Source: Microvelia longipes
Taxonomy: Eukaryota; Arthropoda; Insecta; Hemiptera; Veliidae
Assembly (NCBI GenBank): GCA_018340805.1
Contig: JACMZG010001863.1
Span: 53,397,315 to 53,461,314 of the forward strand
Direction: 5' to 3'
DNA: 64,000 nucleotides
How positions within the stretch are numbered: position 1 is the stretch's first letter; the number at the start of each line of letters is the position of its first letter. The notes below the pieces were generated by a model. It was not told the DNA's origin. It worked only from the letters and a program-made list of their open reading frames with translations, and searched no databases. The translations under genes were made by a program, and so were the position numbers. Shown here in pieces: positions 33,411-45,553 of this stretch.

Positions 33411-34087
33411 CGTATAAATTTGACTGGCTGCTTCGGCTAGTTTTGGCTCAGTTTCAGAGAAAAGCACCTAAATTACAACCAGGATTTTATTACAACTCCA
33501 AATTATTCTTTTCAAACTTAATCTTAAATAACACACATATTTTTTATTTCACTTTATGAAATGAAATAAAATTGGTTTTAAACCCATCGTGTATAATATG
33601 GTAATGAATTCTTTAGAAGTAAATAGAATTTTATTACAGAATAGATTTACTCTTTCATTAAACATACCTTATCTGTTTGGCAGAATTTCATATGGCAAAA
33701 AAAAGTTTTTATACGTTATAAACTCCTATATTTTTCCAATGTATTTTCCGTATATTTTTACTGGTTATTATAACTAAATGGACAGGAAATATTCCAATAA
33801 TGATAACACTTATTTTATTTTTTATTTTATCTTTTATTTAAAAGGAAATGAACGCAGAACCATACAATGGGACAAATAACTTTTTCTATTTTTTTTTCTC
33901 TGTATACTTATTTAAATTTATTTTGATATTTATATTTTTATAGCATATATTTTATATATAACGTATATGTGCATAATAACATTACCTTATTATTTGGCAG
34001 ACATTCAACTGAAATAGAAACCTTTTTTACGTATAAAAATACGTATGAGCCATATACATACATACATATTATATGCATAAATAAATA
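33411..34087. other. AT-rich interval, no gene seen
   Basis: Only short accidental frames, such as 62 codons at 33589. No repeat family recognised. Confidence 0.4.
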
Positions 34088-34097
34088 AATAAATATA

Positions 34098-34141
<44 letters not shown>

Positions 34142-34695
34142 TATATATATAGAGGAGGCATAGCCTATCTTAATAATTTAGAGGCCTGAAACGTGTTCTT
34201 TTGGCGGAATAACGGCCTCTACTACTTATGTGACGTCAGACGTAAGAATACCGTCGTGTTGTACAATATTCACTAGAGCAACACTCATAAGAGTTTATTC
34301 TATACTGTCAACAAGATAATACTGACAGCTGTAGTCATCACGTTCCTTAGGAATTTTATTACCTGGAACATGGAATTGTTTTGTTTCAGTCTTCTTTACA
34401 TTCTATTGAACTGCAAGTAACTGTTGTCCTTACGATATTTCTAACTAAAACTCCCATCTGTACTCAAACGACCCAACCTTTAGAAAGTTCCGTTTCACCC
34501 CACTCTCTCACCCATTCCCCTCTTCTCTACTTTAAATGCTTATTTCGACTATTTAAAATTAATTTAATTATTTTTTACAGCTTAATATATTTTTTTAATC
34601 ACATTTAATCATTTTATGAGCAACCTTTTTTTTTTGTTGAAAAAGGCAAATACTCTGTTTAACCAATAGGGCCCCTCAAGTAATAATATCTGTAT
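34088..34695. mobile_element. MITE of the CATAGAGATATA family, enlarged copy
   Basis: After a (TA)n tract the left part reads TAGAGGAGGCATAGCCTATC...GAGGCCTGAAACGTGTTCTT. The right end reads ACCAATAGGGCCCCTCAAGT, AATAATATCTGTAT. These match 21395-21674. The interior is longer (about 540 bp) and unlike the other copy. No transposase. Confidence 0.6.
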
Positions 34696-35388
34696 AATTT
34701 GTATTGTAACACTGACTTGGTTTTCAAGATATAACGTAGATATATAACATGGTAACGTTATATATCCAAACTACATACTTATAAGACTATTATGTAATCA
34801 GCTGACTAGAGAAAACATTTTTTTCGTGAAGCTAAAGAGAAATGTAAATATAAACTTAATCTTTGTATAGCTTCATTTTATTTTTTTAAACTTCTTATTA
34901 TATTTTTTCAGCGAAATATTAACGACCTCTGCGCCTGAATTATTTTGAAGTTATGAACTTAAATACTGTAAAAAAGACGATAGCAAATTAGAGCCGGTTT
35001 ATTGGTGTTATATAAAAGGGGAGGGGGTGTGGGAGCGGTGGTTCTATAAACCTTTTAATAATTTTGTTTTGCTTTTCTTCGTCGTGAGGGGAAAGCATTG
35101 CATTAGTAAGAAAAAAATGTTTTCTTAATAGTTATACTTAATAAAAGAGGTTCCTAAGGATATTTTGGTGTTTTCTGAATAGAAAAGGACCTCAACCACA
35201 TCCGTGGCTAGTACACCTCTCGCGCGAGGTATAAGAATTAGATGTGGACATTCCTTTTTAAGATTCTTTACCTCAAATGGTTGATCCAATTTAAAGGAAA
35301 ACTTGGCACAAAAATCAAGTCTTATGAGAGCAGGAACTGATTAGATTTTGATGTTACAATTACGGCGTGCCATAAATGCGTCACTTTA
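34696..35388. other. Interval without gene
   Basis: GC-richer patch at 34990-35050 and 35190-35240. No frame or RNA recognised. Confidence 0.4.
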
Positions 35389-35560
35389 AACATGGGCTTA
35401 GCCAGGGGGGAAGTGGGGGGGGGGGGGGGGCAGGCTCCCCCTAGCCGAGCAGGCTTGTTCCAAAAATTATATAAAACTATGGTTCAGGCAAAAAAAAAAC
35501 ATTTTTTAAATACCTTTATAAAATAATTTTAATTTTATAAAAATAATTGATTAATTATAA
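35389..35560 (+). repeat. Poly-G-ended repeat, copy 2
   Basis: CATGGGCTTAGCCAGGGGGG, a G15 run, CAGGCTCCCCCTAGCCGAGC, then an A/T-rich tail. The 10561-10761 copy is the inverted counterpart. The G-tracts (six, one, fifteen G) could fold into a quadruplex. Confidence 0.6.
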
Positions 35561-36019
35561 ATTTTAATTTAATAATTATAATTATTTAATTATAATTTAA
35601 TAATCAAAATCAATATCTTGTATGCATAATAATCCTACAAATAATCCTACAAATAATCCATTTTTCAATTCTAACAAAAGGAGATAAAGGCAAGTATGGA
35701 CCTATGCAGTAATAATTTATGAATAAAGATTTTCACTTTCAAAGCCTCTGCAAAATTTATTGCTAAAAGGATAAATCGATTATTCGGAAAGTTTTATTTA
35801 TTTACAGGTTTAACTTTTAATCTACCACGGGGGATTCAATTGTTTCGCTTCATTTTTAATATTTATTTTTCAGTTAGAGAGCATAATTCTTGTGGTTCTC
35901 TTTTACAAATAAAATTCCAGTTATTTTACGCCCAGGTTGCTCGTCGTAGAATGGTGAAAGAAGGCAAAAGAAGAGTGAGCGAAACTTATGGCTTCCAGAA
36001 CTAGAAAGCTCAGTCTGGC
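35561..36019. other. Interval without gene
   Basis: AT-rich. An ATAATCCTACAA triple occurs at 35626-35660. Nothing coding. Confidence 0.4.
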
Positions 36020-36167
36020 AGTAGGGCACGTGTTTATTCTAGTTATAGCTATTAGAGCTAAAGTCCCGGCTCTTCTCTAGATTAGTCGCAAAATGCCTGC
36101 ACTAGAACGAACTTTCAATTTGTAAGACAGTTGACAAAATGTGTCCAACAACGTAGCCTATTTGCTT

Positions 36168-36168
<1 letters not shown>
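36020..36168 (+). repeat. Family F repeat, second copy
   Basis: GGGCACGTGTTTATTCTAGTT, CGGCTCTTCTCTAGATTAG, AAATGCCTGCACTAGAACG and CCTATTTGCTTG follow the order of 27405-27660 with gaps. It stops at a (TA)n tract. Confidence 0.5.
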
Positions 36169-36169
<1 letters not shown>

Positions 36170-36214
<45 letters not shown>

Positions 36215-36224
36215 TATATAATAT
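36170..36224. repeat. (TA)n microsatellite
   Basis: About 50 bp of TA. Confidence 0.95.
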
Positions 36225-36835
36225 TGAATTACTTAAATTACTTAAATTATTGAATCATTAACTATTATTAATATTATCTTTGGGTTTAATGACGCATTAA
36301 ATGCTTTAATTATTAATTTGCATTAATTATATCAAATTTTAAATTATTTAAAACATTTAACTTATTATTTAGAAACATTATTATAATAAACTGTTGTATT
36401 TTTAATTATAATTTTTTTAATTGAAATAACATGCAACATATAGCGTGTTGAACATGACAGTCGTAATGTTACATGTTATGGTGAAAAAAAATATTATAAT
36501 AATATGTAGGGCTGAAAAGGCATTTCGAGAGATTTCCCCTACCACATCTTCTAGAGAGCTTTATCCCACGGCTCCCTTCTCAACATAATGCTATTCAAGA
36601 GATATGCCATGTTGGTTTATGTTAAAAAACATGTTATACATGTCTTGATGATATCATGTTGCTTTTGAATACATGAATATGTTGGCTCAAGGAACTATTT
36701 ATAGATTTCATAATATTCCATTAGATTGATATCCTACGATTTTAATAATTCTATTTTGATCTATTTGATGAAAACAAAAATTTTTCTACCCTGATTATGT
36801 TTACAGAAAATATTAATGTATTTTCCAAAAAATAA
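36225..36835. other. AT-rich interval, no gene seen
   Basis: No open frame or family recognised. Confidence 0.4.
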
Positions 36836-37100
36836 TAATAAAAAAACAGATACGGGATACCTCGGAACTTTTTCTCATCTTATCGGATTTGCTACGTTCA
36901 TATTCACTACATCGTATTTACTACGCTTATCTTCACTTTATCGGACTCACCAAAATTATATTGTAGTGCATCGTCGGACTCGATTCCTCAAGCAATAATT
37001 TTATCCCTTTATTCTTTAGCTGTCACCCATCCAGTTACTGTCCTCGCTCGATGCTAAATAACGTTAGTGATCCAACAAAAAATCGGATACAGGGTACCCT
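36836..37100 (-). repeat. Family A repeat, 3' part, and start of another
   Basis: Minus-oriented: CAGATACGGGATACCTCGG, worn CGCTTCG units, 5S-like segment at about 37020-37065 (GTCACCCATCCAGTTACTGTCC...CGATGCTAAATAACG). Then the 3' end words repeat (AAAATCGGATACAGGGTACCC, 37077-37097), so a second copy begins and is cut short. Confidence 0.7.
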
Positions 37101-37431
37101 TGGTACTTTTTTTCACAACTTTGGAAACTTTTATAACTTTTTATTTTTCCTAAATAAATAAACCATATATTAGGTTCTTAATTTAACAAGACCTAATCGG
37201 CCGAAAGCTGTGGTTAAAGATTATCTTGAGATTTTACAAAAGATTGTTAGTTCTTATTTTTATTATGTAAATATATATAGAATTTATTTAAGACAAAAAA
37301 TTATAATTTAATACTAAAATTGCAATGCAGTATTTTATGGCGTGAAATAATATTAAAATCTTAATAAGGAATTCCAGTCATTACCTACTAATGTATACAT
37401 ATTTTTCAAATATACTTCACCTTAGACTATG

Positions 37432-37486
<55 letters not shown>

Positions 37487-38169
37487 CATCTATCATATAT
37501 ACACTTATAAAGTACCATGAATAAATAACAAGTAACAATAACATATTTAAATAGGTAAGCAATATTAATATTTCCATGCAATAAATATGTTTCTTAATAG
37601 TAGCTTTAGATTAGTTTAATCTACAAATGAAAGACTAAATAACAAATATATTCATCACTTTTCCATATGTTTATACACATCTATAATAGTAAAACAGTTG
37701 ATAAATTAAAAAAGTTGATCACACTTCTTTCTATTAATTAGTAAGATGAAAATCGACACTTATTATTTTTAATATTTTTCTAGATTATATTAATTTACTT
37801 GATTTAATGACTATTAATTCCTAAATAAACAGGTAAACTACTTCATTTATAATAATTTTAATTCTAAATTTTTATTTTTCCTACTTATACTTAATTTACT
37901 CTACTTGTACTCTTAATTATTATTTTTAGTTTGCTCTAAAAACTTTATGTTGCATAAAAACCGAATCGCTTGGTTTTATTGGTTAATTGAATTAAACGCG
38001 TAGGGTTTCTCTTTACATGGATTAGACACCTTAAAAATTCAGCTAAGCAACTTCACAGAGACAACCAAGCAGCGTTAAAATCAATTCAAATTTATGCCTA
38101 TTTAGTCGGAAGTTTCTTTAAAATCTATTTCAGAGGCATTTTGTCATATAAAATATAAGTTTTGGGGAT
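37101..38169. other. AT-rich interval with a (TA)n tract
   Basis: A ribozyme-like tail fragment (GGCCGAAAGCTG, 37199-37210) and a TA microsatellite at 37437-37483. No gene. Confidence 0.45.
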
Positions 38170-38192
38170 GCTTATATATATATTATATATAC

Positions 38193-38269
<77 letters not shown>

Positions 38270-38322
38270 ATATATATATAGATATTATTATTAATATATA
38301 TAATATATGTATATATATTATA
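38170..38322. repeat. (TA)n microsatellite, compound
   Basis: About 150 bp of TA broken by CATTTC, AATA and GATATTATT. Confidence 0.92.
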
Positions 38323-38773
38323 TTTTTTTTTTCAACATTTATTTATTTATAGATAAGTTTTACAATATTAATTAAGTACAAAAATATAAATAACATGACA
38401 TAAAAACAAAATTAACATGTATTAATAGTAACTTGTTAACTAAAATATTACCCTCCATCTTAGGAAAAGCCCTGTGCTGATGGAGGGAACCAGTAACTTC
38501 CTGGTCATCATTACTGCTTTTATAATTACTATTTAATAAATCAATGTAAAATAATTTAATAAAAATTTCTGTGAAAAAAAGAACAAATAAATAAATAAAA
38601 TAATTACTATGACTATAATAAATTTCATCTCATGTGATACTTTTTATTTGACTTATATACTTATTTACTTATATAATTTTTGTTTTTATACAATTTATTA
38701 ATTAATTTTATATTTTAGAAAGTTATATTTTTTGGTGTTTTTATTTTAAATATCTTATTTATTTTTATTATGA
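38323..38773. other. Interval without gene
   Basis: It has a hairpin CCCTCCATCTTA...GATGGAGGG around 38451-38487. No frame. Confidence 0.4.
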
Positions 38774-38972
38774 TCATATATATATATATACACATATACA
38801 CATACATACACACATATACACATATATACATACATGTAAACATACATATATACATATACACACATATACATATATACATATAACACACATACACACACCT
38901 ACACATATATACATACATATAATACATACATACATATACATATACACACATATACATACACACATATACATA
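38774..38972. repeat. Compound (TACA/TATACA)n microsatellite
   Basis: Irregular ACATATACACATACATACAC words for about 200 bp. The long MCVYVYVCMY-type frames in it are low-complexity artefacts. Confidence 0.95.
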
Positions 38973-39221
38973 TTTATCTCTAACTAAACTATTAAATTAA
39001 AAATTCTGTTATATTTATTTATATATTTTTTTACAACATTTTTCAGAGGTTTGACAGTTAATCCTATTTACTAAACTTTATCTGTTTAGTATAACAGATA
39101 AAGTTTAGATTTTTTTAATTCTTGTATATTGAAACAAAATGAAAAATAGCTTGATAAATAATTATTCGTTGTCCTGTTGCTTATTAAAAAGTCTTTCAGT
39201 TTGGTTTATAGTTCTTGAGAG

Positions 39222-39435
<214 letters not shown>

Positions 39436-39439
39436 TATA

Positions 39440-39720
39440 TAAGTGTTCAGATAAAACTCAATCGAATGAAACCGGTCCGGAATTATGTCCGGGTCGAAAA
39501 AACGGGAATTGTAAATAAAATGAAATTAAAAAGAGTTGTCCACTAATGATGTATATATGACATAACCAGTTTTCAATCTTAACAGAACATCATCAGAGCC
39601 GGCGAGCAGCGAAGAAAAGAGTCAGGAGACAGCGGTTAATGTTTTGTCTAGAGGTGATGATTACTAACTGTGACTGATTACAAACTCAGCTACAAACCTC
39701 TAGACGATACTGTAACCTTA
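39440..39720. repeat. Family E end and a ribozyme-bearing repeat
   Basis: 39452-39500 (TCAATCGAATGAAACCGGTC) is the inverted match of 8420-8450. 39520-39600 carries TTGTCCACTAATGATG...CATAACCAGTTTTCAATCTT, GAACATCATCAGAGCCGGCG, the arm of another foldback-type family; the other arm is not clearly present. Confidence 0.5.
39560..39598 (-). ncRNA. Hammerhead ribozyme-like core
   Basis: Minus strand: CTGATGA (39596-39590), stem II with TCT/AGA and a mismatch, GAAA (39574-39571), ACTGGT (near-palindromic, 39570-39565), TA (39564-39563). Stem I is poor here (T opposite T). Core bases are intact. Confidence 0.4.
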
Positions 39721-40079
39721 ATTATCTCTAAAGTTTTTCTTCGCTGATTATTAGTGGAGAGACACCGTTTTATTTCATTACTTGATACTCCATAACTAAT
39801 TTTTCCTTATTTAAAATACTAAAGGTTCTTAAAAGGGGAAAATTAATTAAGGTGACAATGCTTCTGTTCCTCAACTGTAATTAACTCTAGTAAAACCAGT
39901 TGGTACCAAAAACCTAAAATAACCAGTTAAAATTACCAGAATTGGCAGGAAAATCTAAAATCAGCCAAAAACGGGATGGGACATAATTTTGTTTTAGGGA
40001 AATCATTATTTTAATATAAATTCGAGTCCAATATAGATGTAAATGTCAAAATAATATTACGAGCATTAAGTAACACTCT
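39721..40079. other. Interval without gene
   Basis: Nothing coding; no family recognised. Confidence 0.35.
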
Positions 40080-40510
40080 GCGTAGGCTGGTCTGAAAGCT
40101 TGGCGTATCTCCATTGAAATTACGCTTGTGTTTCCTGAAGGTTTTCAGTTTAGGTATATCTTGCTTAAATGCAATGTTCGTGATTCGTTAACTAGAGTAG
40201 TAGTGTTATTACTGGTTACTCAATGTTTTCCCAATTTCCCAAGGAAATGTGCTTAAACATTTGAAAATTAAGATAATCTGTATTCTTAATTAGTACGATT
40301 AATGCTGTGGATTTTTAATTTTTGAATAATAACTATAGTTTTGTTTAATATGTAGTATAAATATGCGCATTTCTTTTCGAAAATTCTGAAACAATATAGT
40401 AACAAGTGGTAATGCAGCCGCTTTAGGTTATCAGGGTTACAAACTGTAGAACAAGGAGGCACGCATTTTAGAGGAAATTCGACGGGTTTGTGAACCTCTG
40501 CGCCAGCATT
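40080..40510. repeat. Family B-related repeat, degenerate foldback
   Basis: TTACTCAATGTTTTCCCAAT, 'CCAAGGAAATGTGCTTAAAC' and its inverted partner GCGCATTTCTTTTCGAAAAT...GTAACAAGTGGTAATGCAG. Then CACGCATTTTAGAGGAAATT, CGACGGGTTTG, as in the family B foldback at 14221-14480, all more diverged. Confidence 0.5.
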
Positions 40511-40519
40511 GTATAATTG

Positions 40520-40527
40520 TGCATGGA
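40520..40527. repeat. 8-bp target site duplication, left (TGCATGGA)
   Basis: Exact match to 42333-42340 just outside the right end of the hAT-like element. Confidence 0.9.
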
Positions 40528-40575
40528 CAGTGGCGTAGCCAGAATTTAATTTCGGGGGGGGCTGAATGTTAAAAA

Positions 40576-40645
<70 letters not shown>

Positions 40646-42332
40646 GTTAAAATATAGACAGATTACAATTTATACATTGTTTTTTTTATTTATTATTAAT
40701 AATAATATTATTTTATATTAAATAAATAAATAAATTGTTTCTGGTTAAGTATATAATCAATAAAATACACATAGTTATAAAACACAAACTATATTTTGCA
40801 CAAAATGTATTAAATTTTTTTATAACGTAAAATTAATAAAACATTTAATTTTTATTATAATATTATATTAAGTAAATTTTGAAATAGTCCGCGACATCAG
40901 GGGTACTTGTCATTTACCGGATTGTACAAACCAGAGACTATATATACTTAAACAGTAAGACTGTCGACCCCATGGTGGGAAAATTTGGATTCCGATCGAC
41001 GCTAGCGCCGCGGCAAACCTACTTTTCAACTAAGTAGGTGTGGTTTAATTTTTTTGCTCTTTGCCTACGTTCCATTTGAAATTAACTTTATAAGTCATAT
41101 ATTTATAGTCCAAGAGCCAGACGCAAAAAACGTGACCGTTCTAGCCCCAAAGGTTTAACCCACTAGATCGACTTATTCTGGCTCTCTGATAATGAATCAG
41201 GTGGTCTGCCGTTTCAGATAAAGGAATTTTAGCCCCGGGGCCCTTTTAAAATCCGTAAAATTACCTCAAATTCTGTTTTCGCCCAATTGATTTTATCCAA
41301 AAATTTAAAGGGTTGTTTTTTAAAGTTTATTAAATATGTGATAAATCCATTTTTAACCATCAAAATCGGTCCAGTAAAACCGGAGATACAAATGTTGAAA
41401 GATTACCGAAAAAACATCTAATAAGCATACATTTTTGTCCAAAAACGTACAAAAACCTTAAATGTCATGTTTTTCCATATGAACATGTTTAGGAATTAGG
41501 CAGACTTAAAAATTATGCATATTCTGTTAAGCTACAGGTAATATAGATTTGTTCTAGAGAAAAAAATCAGTACAGCTCTAATATGTGATGACTTAATGAC
41601 CGACATATAATGCTGAAAAAAGTGTATTTTTCTACAAATTAAGTTTTTACCTATCTTTCAGCATTATATGTCGGTCATTAAGTCATCACATATTAGAGCT
41701 GTGCTGACTTCTTTCTCTAGAACAACTCCATATTACCTGCAGTTTAACAAAATATGCATGATTTTTAAGTCTGCCTAATTCTTAAACATGTTAATATGGG
41801 AAAACATGACATTTTAAGATTTTTATGCGTTTTTGGACAAAATTGTATGCTTTTTAGTTGTTTTTTCGGTAATCTTTCAACATTTGTATCTCCGGTTTTA
41901 CTGGACCGATTTTAATGGTTAAAAAATGGATTTATCATGTTAACCGGCTTTCGTGTTATCAGTGGTATTAAATTGTGTGTAATACCTGCTCCTTCTATGT
42001 ATAGTATTATTCTAAGCACAGGTCACACAGTTATTACTCAAAGACCTAACTGACCGTTATGTCGTAATTGGAACTTCGAGATATATTTCGGACAAGCCTA
42101 CTTTACTTTGTATTGTTCACTGTTTTCAAATTATTTGTATATCTTTCTATTTTATATAATGTATTTGATATATTATGATGTTTATATTATAAGTTTATTG
42201 TTAAAATATATGTTTTAATTTATTATTTTATATATTTTTATAGCTTTTTTCACACATTTATTGCGGGTTTAGGTTATGTAAAATTTCGGGGGGGGCTGAA
42301 GCCCCCTCAGCCCCCCCCTGGCTACGCCACTG
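40528..42332. mobile_element. hAT-like non-autonomous transposon, copy 2, carrying a nested insertion
   Basis: Same ends as copy 1 (CAGTGGCGTAGCCAG...CTGGCTACGCCACTG), G/C-run subterminal inverted pair, and exact TGCATGGA duplication. Left 40528-40645 and right about 42105-42332 match copy 1. The 1.46 kb between is extra and includes a long palindrome. No transposase is visible. The insertion site is the very edge of a MITE at 42335. Confidence 0.85.
41338..41939. repeat. Long palindrome (about 283-bp arms, 36-bp loop)
   Basis: GTGATAAATCCATTTTTAAC... at the left (41338-41619) returns as ...GGTTAAAAAATGGATTTATC at the right (41656-41939), a few percent diverged. Arms contain CTCCGGTTTTACTGGACCGA and CATTATATGTCGGTCATTAA. 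No frame or transposase recognised. Either an inverted-duplication derivative like the one in copy 1, but of a different element, or a foldback transposon. Confidence 0.8.
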
Positions 42333-42334
42333 TG

Positions 42335-42660
42335 CATGGAGATATTACTATAGAGGGGCCCTATAGATTAAATTTTAAAACATTGATAATGTAACCTGAC
42401 CACCTTACCTTACAAATATAATCAACTATTCAGAACAAAATTACTATAACTTATAATAGTAAAACGTTAAAAATACAAATCAAAACACAAAAAAAAATGT
42501 GCGACAAACCTAAATAAATTTATTAATTAATTATAACCTTAACTCACTCTTAAGGGAAGTTTCAATGAGGTTACACAGAGCCCCTGAGAGCCCCAAAAAG
42601 ATGTTTCAGGTTTCTCAATGTATTTAGATTGGCTATTCCCCTCTAGTATATATCTTTATA
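42335..42660. mobile_element. MITE of the CATAGAGATATA family
   Basis: The left end GGAGATATTACTATAGAGGG and the right end CCCCTCTAGTATATATCTTTA, with the inner word AGATGTTTCAGGTTTCTCAA, match 21395-21674 in inverted order. The hAT-like insertion sits across its left edge. Confidence 0.65.
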
Positions 42661-43064
42661 TATTATTTGTGTATGTACTGTATAGGCTTTTACTGAAGTT
42701 GTGGAAGGTCTGCTGATCTTGGGTTTGGCGTATCGACGTTTAGGCTGTAAAACCTACGTATTAGGCAGTAGCCTAAATATCTTCATTATAAGAGCTAAAT
42801 AAGCTAAGAGCTGTTGTAACTCGAATTCACTAACTTTGTCAATTAAACTCTTAGACTTAGTGATTCAATCAAAGACTTGTTGATGTTAAACTAATTTGTT
42901 TCGATGACTAGTTAACTTTTCTGGAAACTTAGCTTTTCAGATTTCTCTCTCTTGCTAAGTTTGCTTTGCAGGAGTATAAGAGAGTTGCTTTAATTTTAGT
43001 ACTTTTTATCATCTGACTGAAATAACTGCTGATAAATATTAGAATAGAAGATCGCTTATTTGAT
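42661..43064. other. Interval without gene
   Basis: No frame or family recognised. Confidence 0.4.
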
Positions 43065-43133
43065 TCCCCATAAAAATATTGTTCACACCCCCCCCCCATA
43101 AAAATATTGTCGACACCCCCCCCCCTCAAAAAA
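43065..43133. repeat. C-run short tandem repeat
   Basis: CCCCATAAAAATATTGT(T/C) plus (C)8-9 occurs two to three times. The 66-codon minus frame here is an artefact. Confidence 0.8.
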
Positions 43134-44264
43134 ATACTCTCCTTATCGTAAGGTTACAAATATATCGATATTTGTTACAAATATTGTTATAACAGTCCTC
43201 TATTTTCCTGAAAACGCTGGCCTCACGATTTTGGCTTTATTCTCTCCAATTGTTCTAAAAACTCCTTTCACTTTAGTTTTTTACTCGTTGAGTTTTTTAT
43301 GGCGTCAAGAGTGATTTTGTATTTTAAAATTTTAAATTAAGTATAAGGAACATAAAAGTCTACCTATTAAAAAAATGAAATAAAGATCTATATAGACATT
43401 ATATAAACATCGGAAATATTATTCCTATAATTTAGACTAAAAAGAATCCAATATAATATTTTTCTTTCTATCTTTCCTTTAGTCGCGTCTTTTATTATTT
43501 ATACTTTTCCTGATAAAAACTTCCTGACAATTTGTGATTGGATAGAAAGCAAAAACTCCAGTGAGCATGATTGGACAAAAAATAGAAGGAAATCCTCGGC
43601 GGATATTGGTTTATCATTAATTCCACCATTATGAAACATTTCTTTTTCAGAGATTATATTTTTTACCCTTACAGCTTTTCCGAAAAAGGGGGATGAGAAT
43701 TATTCCCAATAATATTTTTTCCGAGAGTGGTTCCGGTATCTGAAAAATCTACTTTTTGAATTCATCTTATCCTAAAAAAATATTAGGATCAATTTTGTAG
43801 TCATTATTTTTGTGAATAATAAATTTTCAGGAAAGCGTAATTTTTGTTTGTTGGAATAATTTCGGAGTAATATAAGTACGAAAACTCTACCGGTGATTCT
43901 GCTTGTAAAATATTCATGAATTTGCCAAATCGATTTCTAGTAGCCAAGTAATTCCTAATCTCTGAGCCAGTTTATTTTTATAATCCAATTAACTTTTTTG
44001 TTGCTTATTGTACCAATTTAATTTTCAACGATTATCGCTTCGTAGTTTAAAATAAAATCAAATAAGCATAAATATTTAGTTAAGTTTTAGAGTGCTTTTG
44101 GTCTATATTGAAGAGTTTTATATTTAAAAAAAAATCCGATATTATATTAAAAATATCCGATAGAATACTCGTCGGAATATTATGGCAAATTTGACAAAAT
44201 CTGGGGCCATGACTTCTAATGGCCGGGTAACCGTGAATTCATTACACAGTACTATTAAATGAAG
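43134..44264. other. AT-rich interval, no gene seen
   Basis: The (+) word TACTTTTCCTGATAAAAAC at 43502 may be a trace of a family A end. Otherwise nothing. Confidence 0.4.
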
Positions 44265-44890
44265 TGACATTATTTGTACTGATGATAGGACATCTCCCAA
44301 AAATATGGTCAACAGTTTGAGAAGACAGATTGTTACATAAATCGCAGGTTAAATTTGTGAAGATAAGAATAAAATTTGCCATGACCAGTCAAAGATTTGT
44401 GTCAATTTTCAACTGTTTTCCATGTAATGCATTTTTAAACTTAGACGCTTCTCGACATATGGCATAAAGTCTCTAGTTAAATGACCTGTGATAGATATCA
44501 GCCAGGCATCTTGCCAACGAGAGATGATTCCTTTGTACACTAAAAGGTTTACTGTTGACGATGACAAGCAATCTTAGTGACGATCTTCTTGGGTATGCGA
44601 GGCGTTCTTAGCAAATCTGTCAGCGTGCTTGTTTCTCTCGATGCCAATATGGGCCTTGAATGAGAGTTGAAAGAGACCTGAACAAAACATCCAAAACTCT
44701 TTGTTTGGTTCGGTTGGTTTCTATTCAACGAAGATTTTAGCATTATTTAAAGAGCCGAGAGTAATTTTACTATCTGTTTTTACACAAATTGTTTCACACG
44801 GTGCACATTCAGCTCTGTCTAAACTAGAGCTTTCAGGATAACCCATTGTTCGACTATTGTTCGGCTACTTCCATTTAGCAGGTCATTGCT
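44265..44890 (-). pseudogene. LINE ORF2 C-terminus with RNase H domain, decayed
   Basis: The minus strand gives, in shifting frames: EQWVILKAL (RNase H beta/helix start); CVKTDSKITLGSLNN (the TDS motif with an active-site Asp); FKAHIGIERNKHADRFAKNA (KAHxGIxxNxxADxxAK, with His and Asp of the active site); ISRWQDAWLIS; TGHGKFYSYLHKFNL; and TCDLCNNLSSQTVDHIFGRC (the Cys/His end motif). This is the RNase H plus terminal zinc-knuckle part of an arthropod-type non-LTR retrotransposon (Jockey, R1 or I group). At least three frameshifts and stops make it dead. The reverse transcriptase is not present upstream. Confidence 0.88.
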
Positions 44891-44899
44891 CAAATAGTT

Positions 44900-45350
44900 A
44901 AGCCGAAGCATTGTTTGTGTATATGTGTGTCTGTTATCACCGTAGCTCTCAGTGTATTGATCTTTTGTATCATCACTCTTCCTCATTTATACCGTGTAGG
45001 CGTAGGCTATCGTGTTTGACACCGTGTAGGAACCGGGATTCAATATGAATCATCCATTTCATGATTTTTCGAGACTTCCTGAATAGATACTATTCAATAA
45101 TTAATACCGTCCTGAATAGTACTGAATAGCATCGAATGAGGACAGTGACTAGATGGGTGACCGGAGAGAATAAAAAGAATGTATTTATAATCTGAGGATG
45201 AGCGAAGTGAGACTAAGAACGTGTTACAATATAAATTTGGATATTTTAATATCCTGAGAACGCGTAAAACGAGTTCCAAGTTGGGAGGAAAAGCGTAGTG
45301 AATCTGATGAGATGAGGAAGAGTTCCGAGGTACCCCGCACCCGATTTGTT
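44900..45350 (+). repeat. Family A repeat, rearranged copy
   Basis: The TGTGTGTCTGTTATCACCGT block precedes, instead of follows, a worn terminal hairpin (44980-45005). Then comes the 5S-like segment near 45121-45165 (AGCATCGAATGAGGACAGTG...CTAGATGGGTGACC), GAGCGAAGTGAG, and GGTACCCCGCACCCGA at 45330-45345. The T-run is broken (TTTGTTTT). Confidence 0.7.
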
Positions 45351-45553
45351 TTGTTGGATTAATATGGTAATTTATAAAAATTATATTTAAGTCTCACTTA
45401 GTGAATTTAACCAAGTTTTGCTAATTAATGAACAAAGAGAGATTTTTAATTTGAAACATGAAACGAGTTAGAATTTATAGCTCTTTCCTTATTTGTAAGG
45501 TTTAGAGATAGTATCTTCGAAACCAAAGTTAATTTAAAAATTACATTAATAAT

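Noticed and set aside
44549..44743. Minus-strand 64-codon frame as a gene
   Set aside because: It is an alternative phase across the frameshifted LINE RNase H region; the meaningful peptides are in the other phases.
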